A DNA stretch of 64,000 bases from Diphasiastrum complanatum (Eukaryota; Streptophyta; Lycopodiopsida; Lycopodiales; Lycopodiaceae): assembly GCA_029204225.1 (NCBI GenBank), contig CM055106.1:186001-250000 (forward strand), read 5' to 3'. Below, one piece after another: positions 33,521-44,682 of the stretch (positions are counted from its first letter, which is position 1; every line of letters begins with the position of its first letter). The position numbers and the translations under genes are program-made. Below the pieces are notes generated by a model, which worked only from the letters and a program-made list of their open reading frames with translations, did no database searches and was not told the DNA's origin.

Positions 33521-34016
33521 AATATTTCTTGGTAAAATCAAGGTTGAAGCCTATTGGTTGATTGCGACGTCATTTAGACATAACACCGTTGTGCATTTAT
33601 TTTGCCACATGGTCATTTATTACCAATCTATCGTGATTTGGTCTCTTTCGTTGCTTGGTTAATACTGGCCGAATTTCGGCGGGGCCAAGTGGTATGAACC
33701 AAATGACATTAGTCTAAATGGTAGGTGCCTCTCTCTTAGTATAAAAAGAGAAGGAGATCTCATTTGTAACTCACACCTTTGAGTGCTCCACTAATGCGCT
33801 TGAGAAATCAAGCGAAACTAGTTTAAAGTTAAGCACTTTTTGATAAAGAGTTTCATTTCTCACATCTCCTCCTCTATTTCCTTCTTGGTTATCTAAGTTT
33901 ATGGAATGTTTGTGCATCTAAATAACCTTTTAGATACATTCATGGTTTCACACTACATATCATTCTCTCATTTTCTGAGCTCATTTGTTTTGTGCATCGC
34001 TAGCCTATTTCTTCCA
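32886..34016 (+). mobile_element. PLE copy D, 5'-truncated at RT motif C
   Basis: Contains RT from YIDD to the C-terminus, then the 3' region and a pseudo-LTR (from about 33708), and ends CTTCCACCCTAAA. 5' truncation with an intact 3' end is typical of target-primed reverse transcription. The 3' end is followed by telomere repeats (34017-34048). Confidence 0.83.
33783..33836 (+). ncRNA. decayed hammerhead ribozyme (PLE copy D)
   Basis: Stem II GCTTGA/TCAAGC with GAAA loop and the ACTAGT palindrome remain. The core is CTAATGC instead of CTGATGA, and stem I is broken (CTCCA against TAAAG). Inactive. Confidence 0.75.
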
Positions 34017-34048
34017 CCCTAAACCCTAAACCCTAAACCCTAAACCCT
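34017..34048. repeat. interstitial telomere repeat (CCCTAAA)4.6
   Basis: Four perfect CCCTAAA units plus CCCT. On the left is the 3' end of PLE copy D, on the right the interior of a gypsy coding region. On the plus strand the C-rich repeats lie to the left of the gypsy break, as telomerase or end healing would produce. Confidence 0.95.
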
Positions 34049-35619
34049 TTCCAAGTTACTAGATACTCTTGAAGGAGACAATTCCGCAATCGTCGCTCCC
34101 TTCGATCTAGGATTCTGTCTGGCCCATAACTTGTGGTGTCTTTCTCCTCCAGAGACACTAGACCTTCCACCAGGCTATTGCCATCATGCAAACATCTCTT
34201 CAATTTGCTAACATGGAATACTGGATGCACCTTGCATCCTACAGGTAGCTGTAGCTTATAAGCTACTTGGCTCACCTTCTTAATAATCAACCATGGTCCA
34301 CAATACCTACGAGATAACTTGGCGCACTTTCCTGTGCGTAGTCCCTTCGACTTCGAAGAGACTAGTAAATACACCCGATCTCCATTCTCAAATTTTTGAT
34401 AGGTACGGTTCTCACGAGCATAACTCTTTGCCCTAGCTACAGCTTTGGACAAGCTATCTCGTGCCAAAACTCTACAGCACTAGGTACCCTATGCGAAATC
34501 CCTATGATTGTAGGACTCAGTGGCCTGAAACCATAATTGAGTTCAAATGGACTCAATCCAGTGGACGCATGTCTCTTATCATTGTACGCGAACTCCAATA
34601 GCGGTAAATGCTTTACCTAGTCTGTTTGCGTACTACTCACATATGCCCTAAGCATATCTTCCAAGATCTGATTCACTCGCTCTATCCAACCATCCGTCTG
34701 AGGATGCTCAGAGCTACTCATCCGCAACTGTGTTCCAGCTTGGCGAACACCTCAATCTAGAAATTTCCCGTAAACTTGGGATCCCTATCAGAAACTATGG
34801 ATTTCGAAAGACCATGTAACCTGACAGTATTCTGAATAAACAACTCAGCCACTTGCGGAACTGTGACCTTCTTGGTCGTTGTGATGAAATGAGCCATCTT
34901 GGAAAACCTGTCTACCGCTACCATAACAGAATTGAATTCATTCTTGGTCCTGGGTAGCCCAACAATAAAATCCATAGAGATGCTTTCCTCTGAGGACTTA
35001 CTCTCCCGGCCTTGTTCACCTGACAAGCCGTGCAACGCTGGACGTACTCTCTTACATCTCGCTGCAATCGTGGCCAGAAATAATGCCTTCTCAAAAGCTC
35101 ACTGGTCTTATCAATACCAGGGTGCCTTGCGCAGGGACTATCATGGCATTCATGAAGTATCTTACGACGAAGATTTTTCACATCTAACACGAAAACTCTT
35201 CCATTTCTCAATAACATACCATCCTTCACGGTGTATGTTAAATATGTACTGGTGTGTGTCTTGTCTGTTTGGTCGACTACCTTGCGCACATTAGGCCACA
35301 CACGCTAATTGAGCCTTCTTAATCTCCTCCATGAGACCACTGTCAACCACAGTAAGGCTCATCTGATGCAGTATACGAGATAGTGCATCAACGACCACAT
35401 TTTTCTTTTCTCTTTGGAAGCGAATTTCCAAATGAAATTCCTACATCAGCTCGGCCCACCAAGCTTGGTGGCCCTTCAAATCTGGCTAAGTGCAAAAATA
35501 CCTTAAAGTATGATGATCTGTATACACATAAAACTCGGCGCCATATAAATAATGTCTCTACATCTTGAGCTCATGTATAATCGCATACAGCTCTTGCTCG
35601 TGTGTAGGATATCTGTGTT
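34049..35619 (-). pseudogene. broken chromovirus 3: RNase H, integrase and chromodomain part
   Basis: On the minus strand, in order from 35619: RNase H end (THEQELYAII…), integrase zinc finger (HECHDSPCARHPGIDK…CTACQVNKAG), integrase core ([28 protein letters not shown]), a C-terminal domain with RRYCGPWLIIKK and HPVFHVSKLK, and the beginning of a chromodomain (EYLVTWKGF) cut at 34049 by telomere repeats. Several stops and frameshifts occur. It belongs with 41785-44276; a copia element sits between the two parts. Because it lacks its 3' end, it is a truncated, immobile copy. Confidence 0.85.
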
Positions 35620-36380
35620 CTTGATCTATCAATCTACTTGAGATTAAGATCAATCTAGATCAATTCTAGACACAAAATCCTAACAAGAACAATCATTAAT
35701 TGAAGGTAGGTGTACTTTCTGGTTTCCCACATGTGAAACCCTATCTGAGTATGGACTCCAACCTGAAAATCAAGTACACATTGATAGCACCTCAAAACAA
35801 TCAAAACGAATGTAGACAAATGGAGAGAATCACTCAAAATTGCTTCCAAAACCAAGATTGGTGTCTCACAATGATTATGGCCAAATGTGGCTCTATATAT
35901 ACAATAAGTCGGAGCTCGTGGTACTGATCATCCCTTTGATCCCACATGTGTGAAGGTGCTTTGTCATATGATGATTCATCATGCAAAACTGACACTTGGA
36001 CAAAACCTTCTATTTTGAGCACTTTTGGTCCATTTTCCTTCTATATGGAGATCTACTTGAAAATCTTCTAGAAGTCAAAATTCGTCTACTTCAGCTTATT
36101 CAACACATGTGAGCTGTCCTCTACACATGGGATGTGACACCTAACCAAAGGATGTGACTCATGCAATCAATAGATTGATGCAATGTGTCATATGTCTAGA
36201 AAACTAGTTTTTGGCCTTTTTAGCCACTAGAACTTGAATTAAATCATATGTACAGACTATATGATTATGGTACATGACAAGTACACTATTTTCACACGTG
36301 GGAACAGACTCCACACATGTGTAATCATCCTATATACAAGATTTTTGGCCTCTACCAAGCTTATTTTTGCATTTTTCACA
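35620..36380 (-). repeat. 3' LTR of the copia element, outer 72 bp missing
   Basis: Homologous to 41024-41784. It begins abruptly at CTTGATCTATC following RNase H sequence of chromovirus 3. Confidence 0.85.
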
Positions 36381-36392
36381 CTCCTCAAAAAT

Positions 36393-37276
36393 CTAGCTTG
36401 GTAAATCTAGCATAGATCTATCTATAACTCCAAGAGCCAATCTTAATTTTATAAATGCATCTTTAGGCAATGCCTTGGTGAGTATATCAGCAATGCAATC
36501 TGATGATGAAACATGAATAAGCTTGATCTCCTTTGCTTGCACTTTCTCCCTCACGAAATGATGTGCAATTTCGATGTGCTTTGTTCGAGCATGGAAGACT
36601 GGATTGTTTGCAAGTTGTTGAGCTGCTTGATTATCACAATATATGCATGGAATGTCTTCATCCTTGATCACATGTAGCTCCTCCAAAATCCTTTTAAGCC
36701 AAAAAACCTCCTTTGTTGTTGTTGTCATAGCTTTATATTCGGATTCTATTGATGAAAGAGAGATGGTATCTTGCTTTTTGGAAAGCCAAGATATAACTCC
36801 TCCACATAAGAATGTAGCAAATGCACTTATGGATCTTCTATCCATCTTGTCACCTGCAAAACTTGAGTCCGAATATGCTCTCAAACAAATATTAGTCCTT
36901 TCATAAACTATGCCAAAGTCTTTTGTAGCTGAGATGTACCTTAACACCCTTTTTGCTCCTTTCCAATGACACATTAATGGACTTTGCATGTATTGACTCA
37001 ACTTGCCAACACAAAAACTAAGATCTGGTCTAGTGATAGTTAAGTATATCAAGGAACCAATAAGCATTCTATAGGTAGTGATGTCCTCAAAGGATGCTTC
37101 ATCACTTTCCTTAGAACCTTTTACACTTAGTTCCATAGGAGTTTCAACTCCTTTACAATCAATCATGCCAAATCTTGCTAAGATTGATCTAGCATACTTA
37201 GATTGACATATGAAGGTAAAATCATTACTTCTAGTGACTTCTATTCCAAGTATAACTTTAAGAATTCCTAGATCTA
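36393..37276 (-). pseudogene. copia RNase H region, separated by a stop
   Basis: After the stop at 37277 the frame resumes with LGIEVTRSND and KYARSILARFG, then MIDCKGVETPM, LIYLTITRPDLSFCVGKLSQ and RNase H residues (LRAYSDSSFAGD, SSIESEYKAM, YCDNQAA, RTKHIEIAHHFVREK). The ADILTK motif near the end matches plant copia RNase H. The coding capacity is otherwise complete up to the 3' LTR. Confidence 0.85.
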
Positions 37277-39478
37277 CTATCTTAAATTACTAGACAAGGA
37301 AACTTTTACATTCTTAATGCCATCTAGATCATTTCCTGTGAGTATAATGCCATCAACATATAAAACTAAGATAATGATCTTTCCATCATTACATTTGTAG
37401 TACAATGATGGTTCATAAGAACTTACAACAAATCCAATGGAAATAAGATAGGAATGCAACCTAGAGTACCATGCTCTTGGTGCTTGCTTGAGTCCATAAA
37501 GACTCTTCTTCAAGAGACACACCTTGTCTTCTTCTCCATCTTTGATGAAGCCCTCGGGTTGGCACATGTAGATTTCCTCTTCCAAGAATCCATTTAAGAA
37601 AGCATTTGTCACATCAAATTGGAAGAGCTCCCATTTAAAAGAAGTTGCAAGACATATGATTAATCTAATGGTCACAAGCTTTGCAACAGGTGCAAAGGTT
37701 TCATCATAATCTATGCCTTTGACTTGCAAAAAACCTTTCGCTACAAGTCTAGCTTTGTACTTATGAATGGAACCATCTTGATTATATTTCAATCTATATA
37801 TCCATTTACAAGTAAGAGGCTTCTTTCCATAAGGTAAATCAACAAGTTTCCAAGTTTGATTTTCCATTAATGCATCAAACTCTACTTGCATAGCTTTCCT
37901 CCAATATTGAGACTTATTTGCTTCCTCAAAACTAGTTGCTTCTTCAAGCATAGTAGTCAAGAAAGTATAAGAGTTGAGTAGTTGAGAATCTTCCCTTTGC
38001 TCCCCTTTGTCACTATAAGTGAGTCTTGATGGCTCAATCCTTGTCCTTGTTGATCTTCTTGGCACCCTTGGACTTGGAGTAGGTTCCACTTGGTCTTCAT
38101 CTTCATGAAGCTCCTCCTCGGCCATAGCATGATCATTGACAAGTTGAGTGTTGTTGGAAGTCACCTTTCCTTTGGCTTGGAGAGATTCATCAAAAAGTAC
38201 ATCTCTACTAGCAACAAGTTTTTTTGTAATAGGATCATATATCCTATAGGCTTTCTTACTTTCACTATAACCAACAAAGATGCCTTTGAAAGAATTGGCA
38301 TCTTCCTTTTTTCTTGTTTCTAAAGGAATATGTACATAACAAGTACATCCAAAAACTTTCAAATCACTAAGATTTGGCTTTTTGCCAAACAATACTTCAT
38401 AAGGTGTAAGTCCTTCAATGGCACTATTAGTCATTCTATTACAAAGAAAATTTGCACATAAAATAGCTTCTCCCCAAAATGAAATAGAAAGAGATGCATC
38501 TAATCTCATAGCTTTAGCACACTCACATAGTGTCCTATTCTTTCTCTCAGCTACTCCATTTTGTTGTGGAGTATATGTACAAGTAAATTCTCTCTTTATG
38601 CCATTAGTTTCACAAAACTCTTTCATCCTATTGGAGATGTACTCCCCTCCATTATCACTTCTTAATACTTTCAAGCTAGTATTAAGTTGCTTTTCCACAA
38701 GAGTTTTGAACTTTACAAAGGACTCAAAAACTTCACTTTTCTTAGACAAGAGATAAACCCAAGAGTATCTTGATCTATCATCAATAAAAGTGACATACAT
38801 TAGAGCTCCACCATTTGATTCATGTGAAAATGAATGAACATCTGAGTGTATAAGGCTAAGAGGAGAGTTAGATTTTATCAAAGATCTCTTGAAAGGAAGC
38901 TTATGAGATTTGGAGAGTCCACAAGCTTCACAAAGCTGGCCACACTTGGATATGGTTTTGGGAAGTCCTCTTGCTAGCTCTTTTGTCACCATGGTCTCCA
39001 TAGCTTTGTAGTTAGGATGGCCTAACCTTTTGTGCCATAATTCCACTTGAGTAAGCTCCTCCCTTGCCATGTTCACACTTCCAACCATCACATTAGCATC
39101 CAATTTGAATAACCTCCCTTGCTTGAAACCACTAGAAATACATTTTTCATCTTTCAAGATAGAACATGCTCCATGCTTGAAATGTACATCTAATCCACTA
39201 TCCATAAGTTGTCCTACACTCAACAAGTTCTTTGTAATTGAAGGTACATAAAGAACATTGTCTAGATCTACTTTTTTAGATGATCCTAGACATAAAGGAA
39301 TGGATCCAACACCTACAATCTCACATTCTTGATCACTTGCAGTGAAGATAAATCTCTTAGAACTATTGTAAGAAAGTAGATTAGAAAAGTAGTCTTTTTG
39401 GTGAGTCATGTGAGAGCTTGCCCCACTATCAATCCACCAAGTGTCTTGATTAGATGTTTGTGGTGAGGATACCATCAA
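37277..39478 (-). pseudogene. copia pol: protease, integrase, reverse transcriptase
   Basis: Protease WWIDSGASSHMT; gag-pre-integrase with LWHKRLGHPNYKAM; integrase core with LIHSDVHSFS, LRSDNGGEYISN and PQQNGVAERKNRT; copia-type C-terminus with RRSTRTRIEPSRL; RT with TCKWIYRLKYNQDG, KARLVAKGF, ETFAPVAKLVTIR and FDVTNAFLNGFL. The RT active site reads YVDGIILTGND where YVDD is expected, so a catalytic Asp is lost. The frame stops at 37277. The start overlaps the end of gag by a few bases in another frame. No other disruptions are seen over 733 codons. Confidence 0.9.
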
Positions 39479-40349
39479 AGATAGATTGCCTCTTCCTCCT
39501 CCTCAAGCACAAGATTGCCTTGATTGTCCTTCTCTTGGGCATTCTTCTTCTTGTAGCACTCGGATGCAAAATGTCCTTTTTTTCCACAAAAGAAACACTT
39601 TAGCTTCTTCTTGTCCTTCTTGCTCTTGCCTTTGGAACTTGACGCTCCATCTTTGTTCTCCATCTCCATGTCTTGAGTCTTCTTGGATGGAAACTTCTTC
39701 TTCTTGCATTTCAAAGAAAAGTTAGCTTTTTCATCACCATCATTCAAAGATAAGGAACTCATCCTACTTTTGATATGAAGCATACTACTCTCCTCACTAA
39801 CAAGCACACTTTGTAGTTTTTCAATACTAGGAAGTGAATCTTGAATAGAAAAGGTTTGAACAAGATTGGAATAATCACCTCCTAATTCATTCAAAATGAT
39901 TTGAACTAATTCATCATCTTTGATTTTATCATCTATAGAAGACAACTCTTTATTCAAAGATTTGATCCTAAAGACATAATTTTGGGCACTTTCACTACTT
40001 CCTTTCATGCTTTGAAGGATTTGATTCCTAAGCATGAGTATCCTTGAAGTGTTCTTGGATCCATAAATGGCTTTTAATGAATCCCATGCCTCTTTGGATG
40101 TGGTACAAGATGAAATTTCTTTCAAAAGTTCATTACTTACATTCATTTTTATGCAGTGTAATGCAACTCTACATCTCTTTTTGTACTTAGCCAATTCAAC
40201 TCCTCCTTGAGGTTCTACTTCCACCTCAAGTACTATGTCATAAAGATCATGAAGTACAAGCAAAGACTCCATTCGAACTATCCAAGTAGCATAATTAGTG
40301 GATGTAAGTCTTTCACTAGCTTCAAGCAAAACCCACCCACTGATGCCAT
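39475..40349 (-). CDS. copia gag protein
   Basis: The ATG at 40349 gives MASVGG, then a one-base indel leads to LLEASERLTSTNYATWIVRMES, the start of the UBN2-type gag domain (YKKRCRVALHCIKMNVSN, AWDSLKAIYGSKNTSR, YVFRIKSLNKELSSI, SIEKLQSVLVSEESSM). A Lys-rich stretch precedes a canonical knuckle CFFCGKKGHFASECYKKK. About 284 residues. The non-autonomous element's ORF starts with the same MASxGG/LLEAS and keeps the Lys-rich plus CxxC part but lacks the main gag domain. Gag forms the particle that packages the RNA. Confidence 0.85.
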
Positions 40350-40951
40350 TTTTGAATGTGAAAAAGCACTAGAAACTCTTATGGTTTCTCTAAGAGATCT
40401 GAACCTAAAGTCTTCTAGCAATTTAGAAAGCTTATAGACTCAATCCTATCACTCATGAACCAATCTAGAATGATGGAAATTTAGATTCTAGTCTCAACCT
40501 TGCAAAATCACTCCTTAATCTATGATTTTTAGCAATTTCTCTCTTCAACTTCAACATACAATAAAAAAATCAGAGTAGATCAATTAATGCACCTCATTCA
40601 AGCTTCAATTTTAATATTTTGGCTGATCTAATCCAAAAACTAATCAAGGGATTAGACTCTCTATAGAAAATGCTTGATTTTGCACAAAAAATCACTCAAA
40701 TTGGGTATGTGAGTCAAATTCTACAAATTTTTGAAATTTCTCAATCAAAACCGGAGCTGTACGGCCTCACACGTGTGAAAAGAGTTCCTACAACCCACAA
40801 CAAGATCTGGACCAAAAATTTTAAGAATAGCTATCAAATCCAACTCGCTACACAAAATTTGACTAGTTTCCAAAAAACTGCTAATTTTGGCTTTGATTTG
40901 AATTAACCCTATCAATTTCAACAAAACCTCTTGTACTAGGCTCTGATACCA

Positions 40952-41784
40952 TGTGGAAAAAGTACAAAAAGGACCAAGAGTGGATCCTAATCTGATCCTC
41001 AAGAGGGATTGGTTATCAGATTACTTGATCTATCAATCTACTTGAGATTAAGATCAATCTAGATCAATTCTAGATACAAAATCCTAACAAGAACAATCAT
41101 CAATTGAAGGTAGGTGTACTTTCTGGTTTCCCACGTGTGAAACCCTGTCTGAGTACGGACTCCAACCTGAAAATCAAGTACACATTGATAGCACCTCAAA
41201 ACAATCAAAACAAATGTAGACAAATGGAGAGAATCACTCAAAATTGCTTCCAAAACCAAGATTGGTGTCTCACAATGATTATGGCCAAATGTGGCTCTAT
41301 ATATACAATAAGTCGGAGCTCGTGGTACTGATCATCCCTTTGATCCCACATGTGTGAAGGTGCTTTGTCATATGATGATTCATCATGCAAAACTGACACT
41401 TGGACAAAACCTTCTATTTTGAGCACTTTTGGTCCATTTTCCTTCTATATGGAGATCTACTTGAAAATCTTCTAGAAGTCAAAATTCGTCTACTTCAGCT
41501 TATTCAACACATGTGAGCTGTCCTCTACACATGGGATGTGACACCTAACCAAAGGATGTGACTCATGCAATCAATAGATTGATGTCATGTGTCATATGTC
41601 TAGAAAACTAGTTTTTGGCCTTTTTAGCCACTAGAACTTGAATTAAATCATATGTACAACCTATATGATTATGGTACATGACAAGTACACTATTTTCACA
41701 CGTGGGAACAGACTCCACACATGTGTAATCATCATATATACAAGATTTTTGGCCTCTACCAAGCTTATTTTTGCATTTTTCACA
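40952..41784 (-). repeat. 5' LTR of the copia element
   Basis: 833 bp, TGTGG…TTCACA, with the complement of TGGTATCAGAGCC immediately to its left. Contains CACGTGTGAAAC and CACACGTGGG palindromic motifs as in the other copies. Confidence 0.92.
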
Positions 41785-42340
41785 CTTCTTACTCTCAAAG
41801 GTTACTGGTCTACCCTCTTGGCTCAACACTGCACCTACGGCAATGCCACTTGCATCCGTCTCTAGGTCAAAAGGTTTCTAGGTATTCACAATCTTGAGGA
41901 CTGGAGTCGTGGCCACAGACTCCTTCAAGTTCTCAAAACGTTGTTAAGCTTCAGCATCCCATCGAACCACAGTGTTGTTTTTCCTTAATTGGTTCGTTAA
42001 AGGAGCAGCTATCTAGGAATAATTCCTAACAAACCGTAGGTAGAACTTACAAAAGCCTAAGAAAGACTATAATTGGCGTATATCGGCAGGCCTCGGCCAC
42101 TTCTTAACCACAACCACCTTGGCTGGGTCAACCGAAATACCCTCAGCTGTCACTACGTGACCCAAATACTCAACACGAGTCTTACACAACTCTATCTTCT
42201 GAGCATTGGCATACAAGACAGAAGCTTGTAACTTGCCCAAAACGGTGTTGAGATGAATCTCATGCTCCTCAACTGCTTTACTAAAAACCAATATATCGTC
42301 AATAAAATTGACGATAGCCTGATTAGACTTCAACAACTTG
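41785..42340 (-). pseudogene. chromovirus 3: RT and start of RNase H
   Basis: Minus strand, reading NFIDDILVFSKAVEEHEIHL, ELCKTRVEYLGHVVTAEGISVDPAK, then TDASGIAVGAVLSQEGRPVTFESKK. Stops interrupt it. The N-terminal half of RT, protease and most of gag are missing: the frame joins directly to gag-derived sequence at about 42345, so an internal deletion occurred. The copia insertion at 41784 separates it from its own RNase H and integrase. Confidence 0.85.
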
Positions 42341-42803
42341 CATCCCACCTGTCAACAAAATCAGTGAAATGGTAAGCAGCTTTGCGGACCCGCCAACCCT
42401 CATCAATTGGAGACCGTTTCAAATCAAAATACTCTTCCCACTTATGCAACCACTGATCTACGATATCAGTATTGTGTTGGGGAGTGTTTCCAGTGAAACG
42501 AGTAGGTTTAATATCTTTGTCTTCTGGATAGGGTGGAGGTAACATAGGACGAACAACAGAAGACGGATAAGGTGGAGCATACTGCGAGGAAGATGCATAA
42601 CCACCAACTACCATCATCGCTCGCATCTCTGCGACTATCTTTTCCACACTATCCATGCGATCTTGCACAGAAGGGGAAATACCAGCAGGCGAACGGGCAG
42701 CCACTGTAGGCGGATTATGGGCAGGACTAAGCACAGGGCTGGGTGGTGGTGATGGAAGAGCAACGGGTGGACTGAGCGGAATATCAACTCTATCATCTTC
42801 CAT
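42341..42803 (-). pseudogene. chromovirus 3: gag N-terminus
   Basis: MEDDRVDIPLSPPVALP, then a Pro-rich stretch, a helix (QDRMDSVEKIVAEMRAMM) and the conserved gag start IKPTRFTGNTPQHNTDIVDQWLHKWEEYFDLK. It ends in RKAAYHFTDFVDRW, where the deletion to RT begins. Confidence 0.75.
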
Positions 42804-43796
42804 TATGAAACAAAAACAGAGATAGCACGAAATCAAGCTAGAAATTGCACTTATTGAAACACAGTCAAGAAAGGGAAATGTTCAGCTTATTCAAAATTTA
42901 GAACTGAAAGAGACACAAGGCAACTGGAAAGTAATAAATCTCTGGGAAAAACACAAAGCCAGGGACATGTAGTACTTCCCTTGTGTCCTACGCTGGTACA
43001 AAAGTCGGTAAAAAACTTTTTTTGCGCACCAAATCGGTTTGAAAGTCGAAAAAAACAGAAAAAAAAACGAGTTGTTTGACGTCGAATTTCTTCCAAACGG
43101 CAACAGCTTTTCACGAATGGTCAATTGGTAGAAGGTCGCCCTCCTACTAGGCCTAATCTAAAACCTTAACATCAAAAACCGGAGATAAATCGGAGAAGTT
43201 ACGCCCAATCCAAAAATCTGACCTATTTTTGCTTGGAAACCGACTTTTTGGTGAAACAGAGACAAATCTGCTCCAAAACCGGCGTATGATGGCCCTATAG
43301 GATCGCTATGGATACTAGGAACATGCTCCCAAAATCTGATCAGGATCTGAGAAGGTTTTGGAAAGTTATGAGCGAAAATCCTTCTGAAAAAAAATGCGCT
43401 GGAGCTGTAGGAACAAAGTACGCCCAATTTTCCCTGCTAGAAATCGTTGAAACAACTCTGAAAAGATGTGTAGATCAATGCTGGAACAGTAGAAAACGAG
43501 TACCCACAAATCCCTACAAATTTGAATCTATTTCCCTCTTTTTCAGCGATGGAGATAGGCCACAGGAAGGCGATGGAGCATCCCAAAAAATTTTCCACCT
43601 TTTCTCCTTCAAAACGGGTGTTTGTGGGCTCCCTGTATGCTGGAACAGCAGCATTGGAGGCCCACGTTTCTTCTCCAATCTGTCTCCCACGTTTTCTCCC
43701 TCAAAAATCCTTAAAAAACAAGCAAAATTTGACAATTTCTATACTTTCTCTCTCTAGAACGACGTTTTCTCTCTCTAGAACGAGGCTCTGATACCA
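42804..43796 (-). other. chromovirus 3 leader with tRNA primer-binding site
   Basis: About 1 kb of untranslated leader. At 43785-43796 GCTCTGATACCA is the complement of TGGTATCAGAGC, the initiator tRNA-Met site, directly next to the LTR start at 43799. Confidence 0.75.
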
Positions 43797-43798
43797 AT

Positions 43799-44276
43799 TG
43801 TCACAAGCCAGTCTCTCCAAGCTCGTGAATCCTAGAAGCTGGTGTGTAAAATGAACCTCTCAACCATAGGCACCCCCTCCTTGAGTCCTTCTACCTGCTA
43901 TTCCCGTCAACTGGCACATGGCATCCACTTGTGGGTGATCAGTCCACTTGGCACGCTTAGCCCCTGTGACCTGTGAATACTGAGTGACTCATAGGGTACC
44001 ACCCCGTGCCCCGCCAAAGACCTGTGACCCTCTTGGTCACCCCGACTACTTGCCGGCTAGCATCTCGTCACTGACAGCTAGGGTCTCGACGGTCAAGACA
44101 CACCGCATCTCTGACAACTTGTCAGGCGGCCACACCGGGTCACTGCTCGTGACACACCGGTCCCAACCTGGGACAGATGTTCTCCTCGGTCACTGGCCCT
44201 TGCCAATACTTGGCCTCAAGCCCTCTGGTGACCGGCCGTGCCAAGGTCATGATAGAGTCGTAACTGGACTCTAACA
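43799..44276 (-). repeat. 5' LTR of chromovirus 3
   Basis: Begins TGTCACAAGCC after the primer-binding site and probably ends CTCTAACA at 44276 (478 bp). It is GC-rich, unlike its surroundings. No second copy is present because the 3' end of the element was lost at 34049. Confidence 0.65.
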
Positions 44277-44334
44277 TGATCTTTGCCTGAATTGTAGCAC
44301 CCATATTGTATTTAATGAACCTGCTCTGATACCA

Positions 44335-44682
44335 TGTGGGCGAAAACGTGCGTAGTGATGGGCGAAAAATTGCAGGAACTAGATGAGCTAGTACGAATCA
44401 CAGACAACACAACAATCAATTGAATGCATGCAACGCAAAACAATGCTGGAAGAACATAATATCTTTAGTATTTCCTTTTCTTAGAGTGAGTCGACAGTGC
44501 GGCGCCAAACGGCACCCTGAAGCACCTCTTACACTTCTCTTTTCTTCTATTCTTCTATATTTCTCTCTTTGTTGTTCTCATACATATATTTCACCAAGGG
44601 AGTTTACATTAAACTAACAGCTAACTACGTGTTAACTCTTGTAATGTTGCCTACGGCTGATCGTGACATTTTGCGTCTCACA
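44335..44682 (-). repeat. LTR of another element with primer-binding site
   Basis: GCTCTGATACCA at 44323-44334 (tRNA-iMet site complement) is followed by TGTGGGCGAAAACG; the probable end is TTTTGCGTCTCACA (44669-44682), a near-inverted match of the beginning. About 348 bp. The internal region is missing. Confidence 0.6.

Larger units (their letters stand above)
35620..41784 (-). mobile_element. copia element (autonomous family member), inserted in chromovirus 3
   Basis: 5' LTR 40952-41784 (833 bp, TGTGGAAAA…TTTTTCACA), primer-binding site complementing tRNA-iMet just left of it, gag, pol and a 3' LTR 35620-36380. The 3' LTR lacks its outermost 72 bp, so a small deletion removed the element end and any target duplication. 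The integrase-before-RT order and DSGA protease mark it as Ty1/copia. LTRs are shared with the non-autonomous element at 4768-16306, so this family is its likely source of enzymes. Confidence 0.93.

Noticed and set aside
36495-36520. CTGATGATGAAAC resembles a hammerhead core
   Set aside because: No stem II between the core segments and it lies inside copia RNase H coding sequence.
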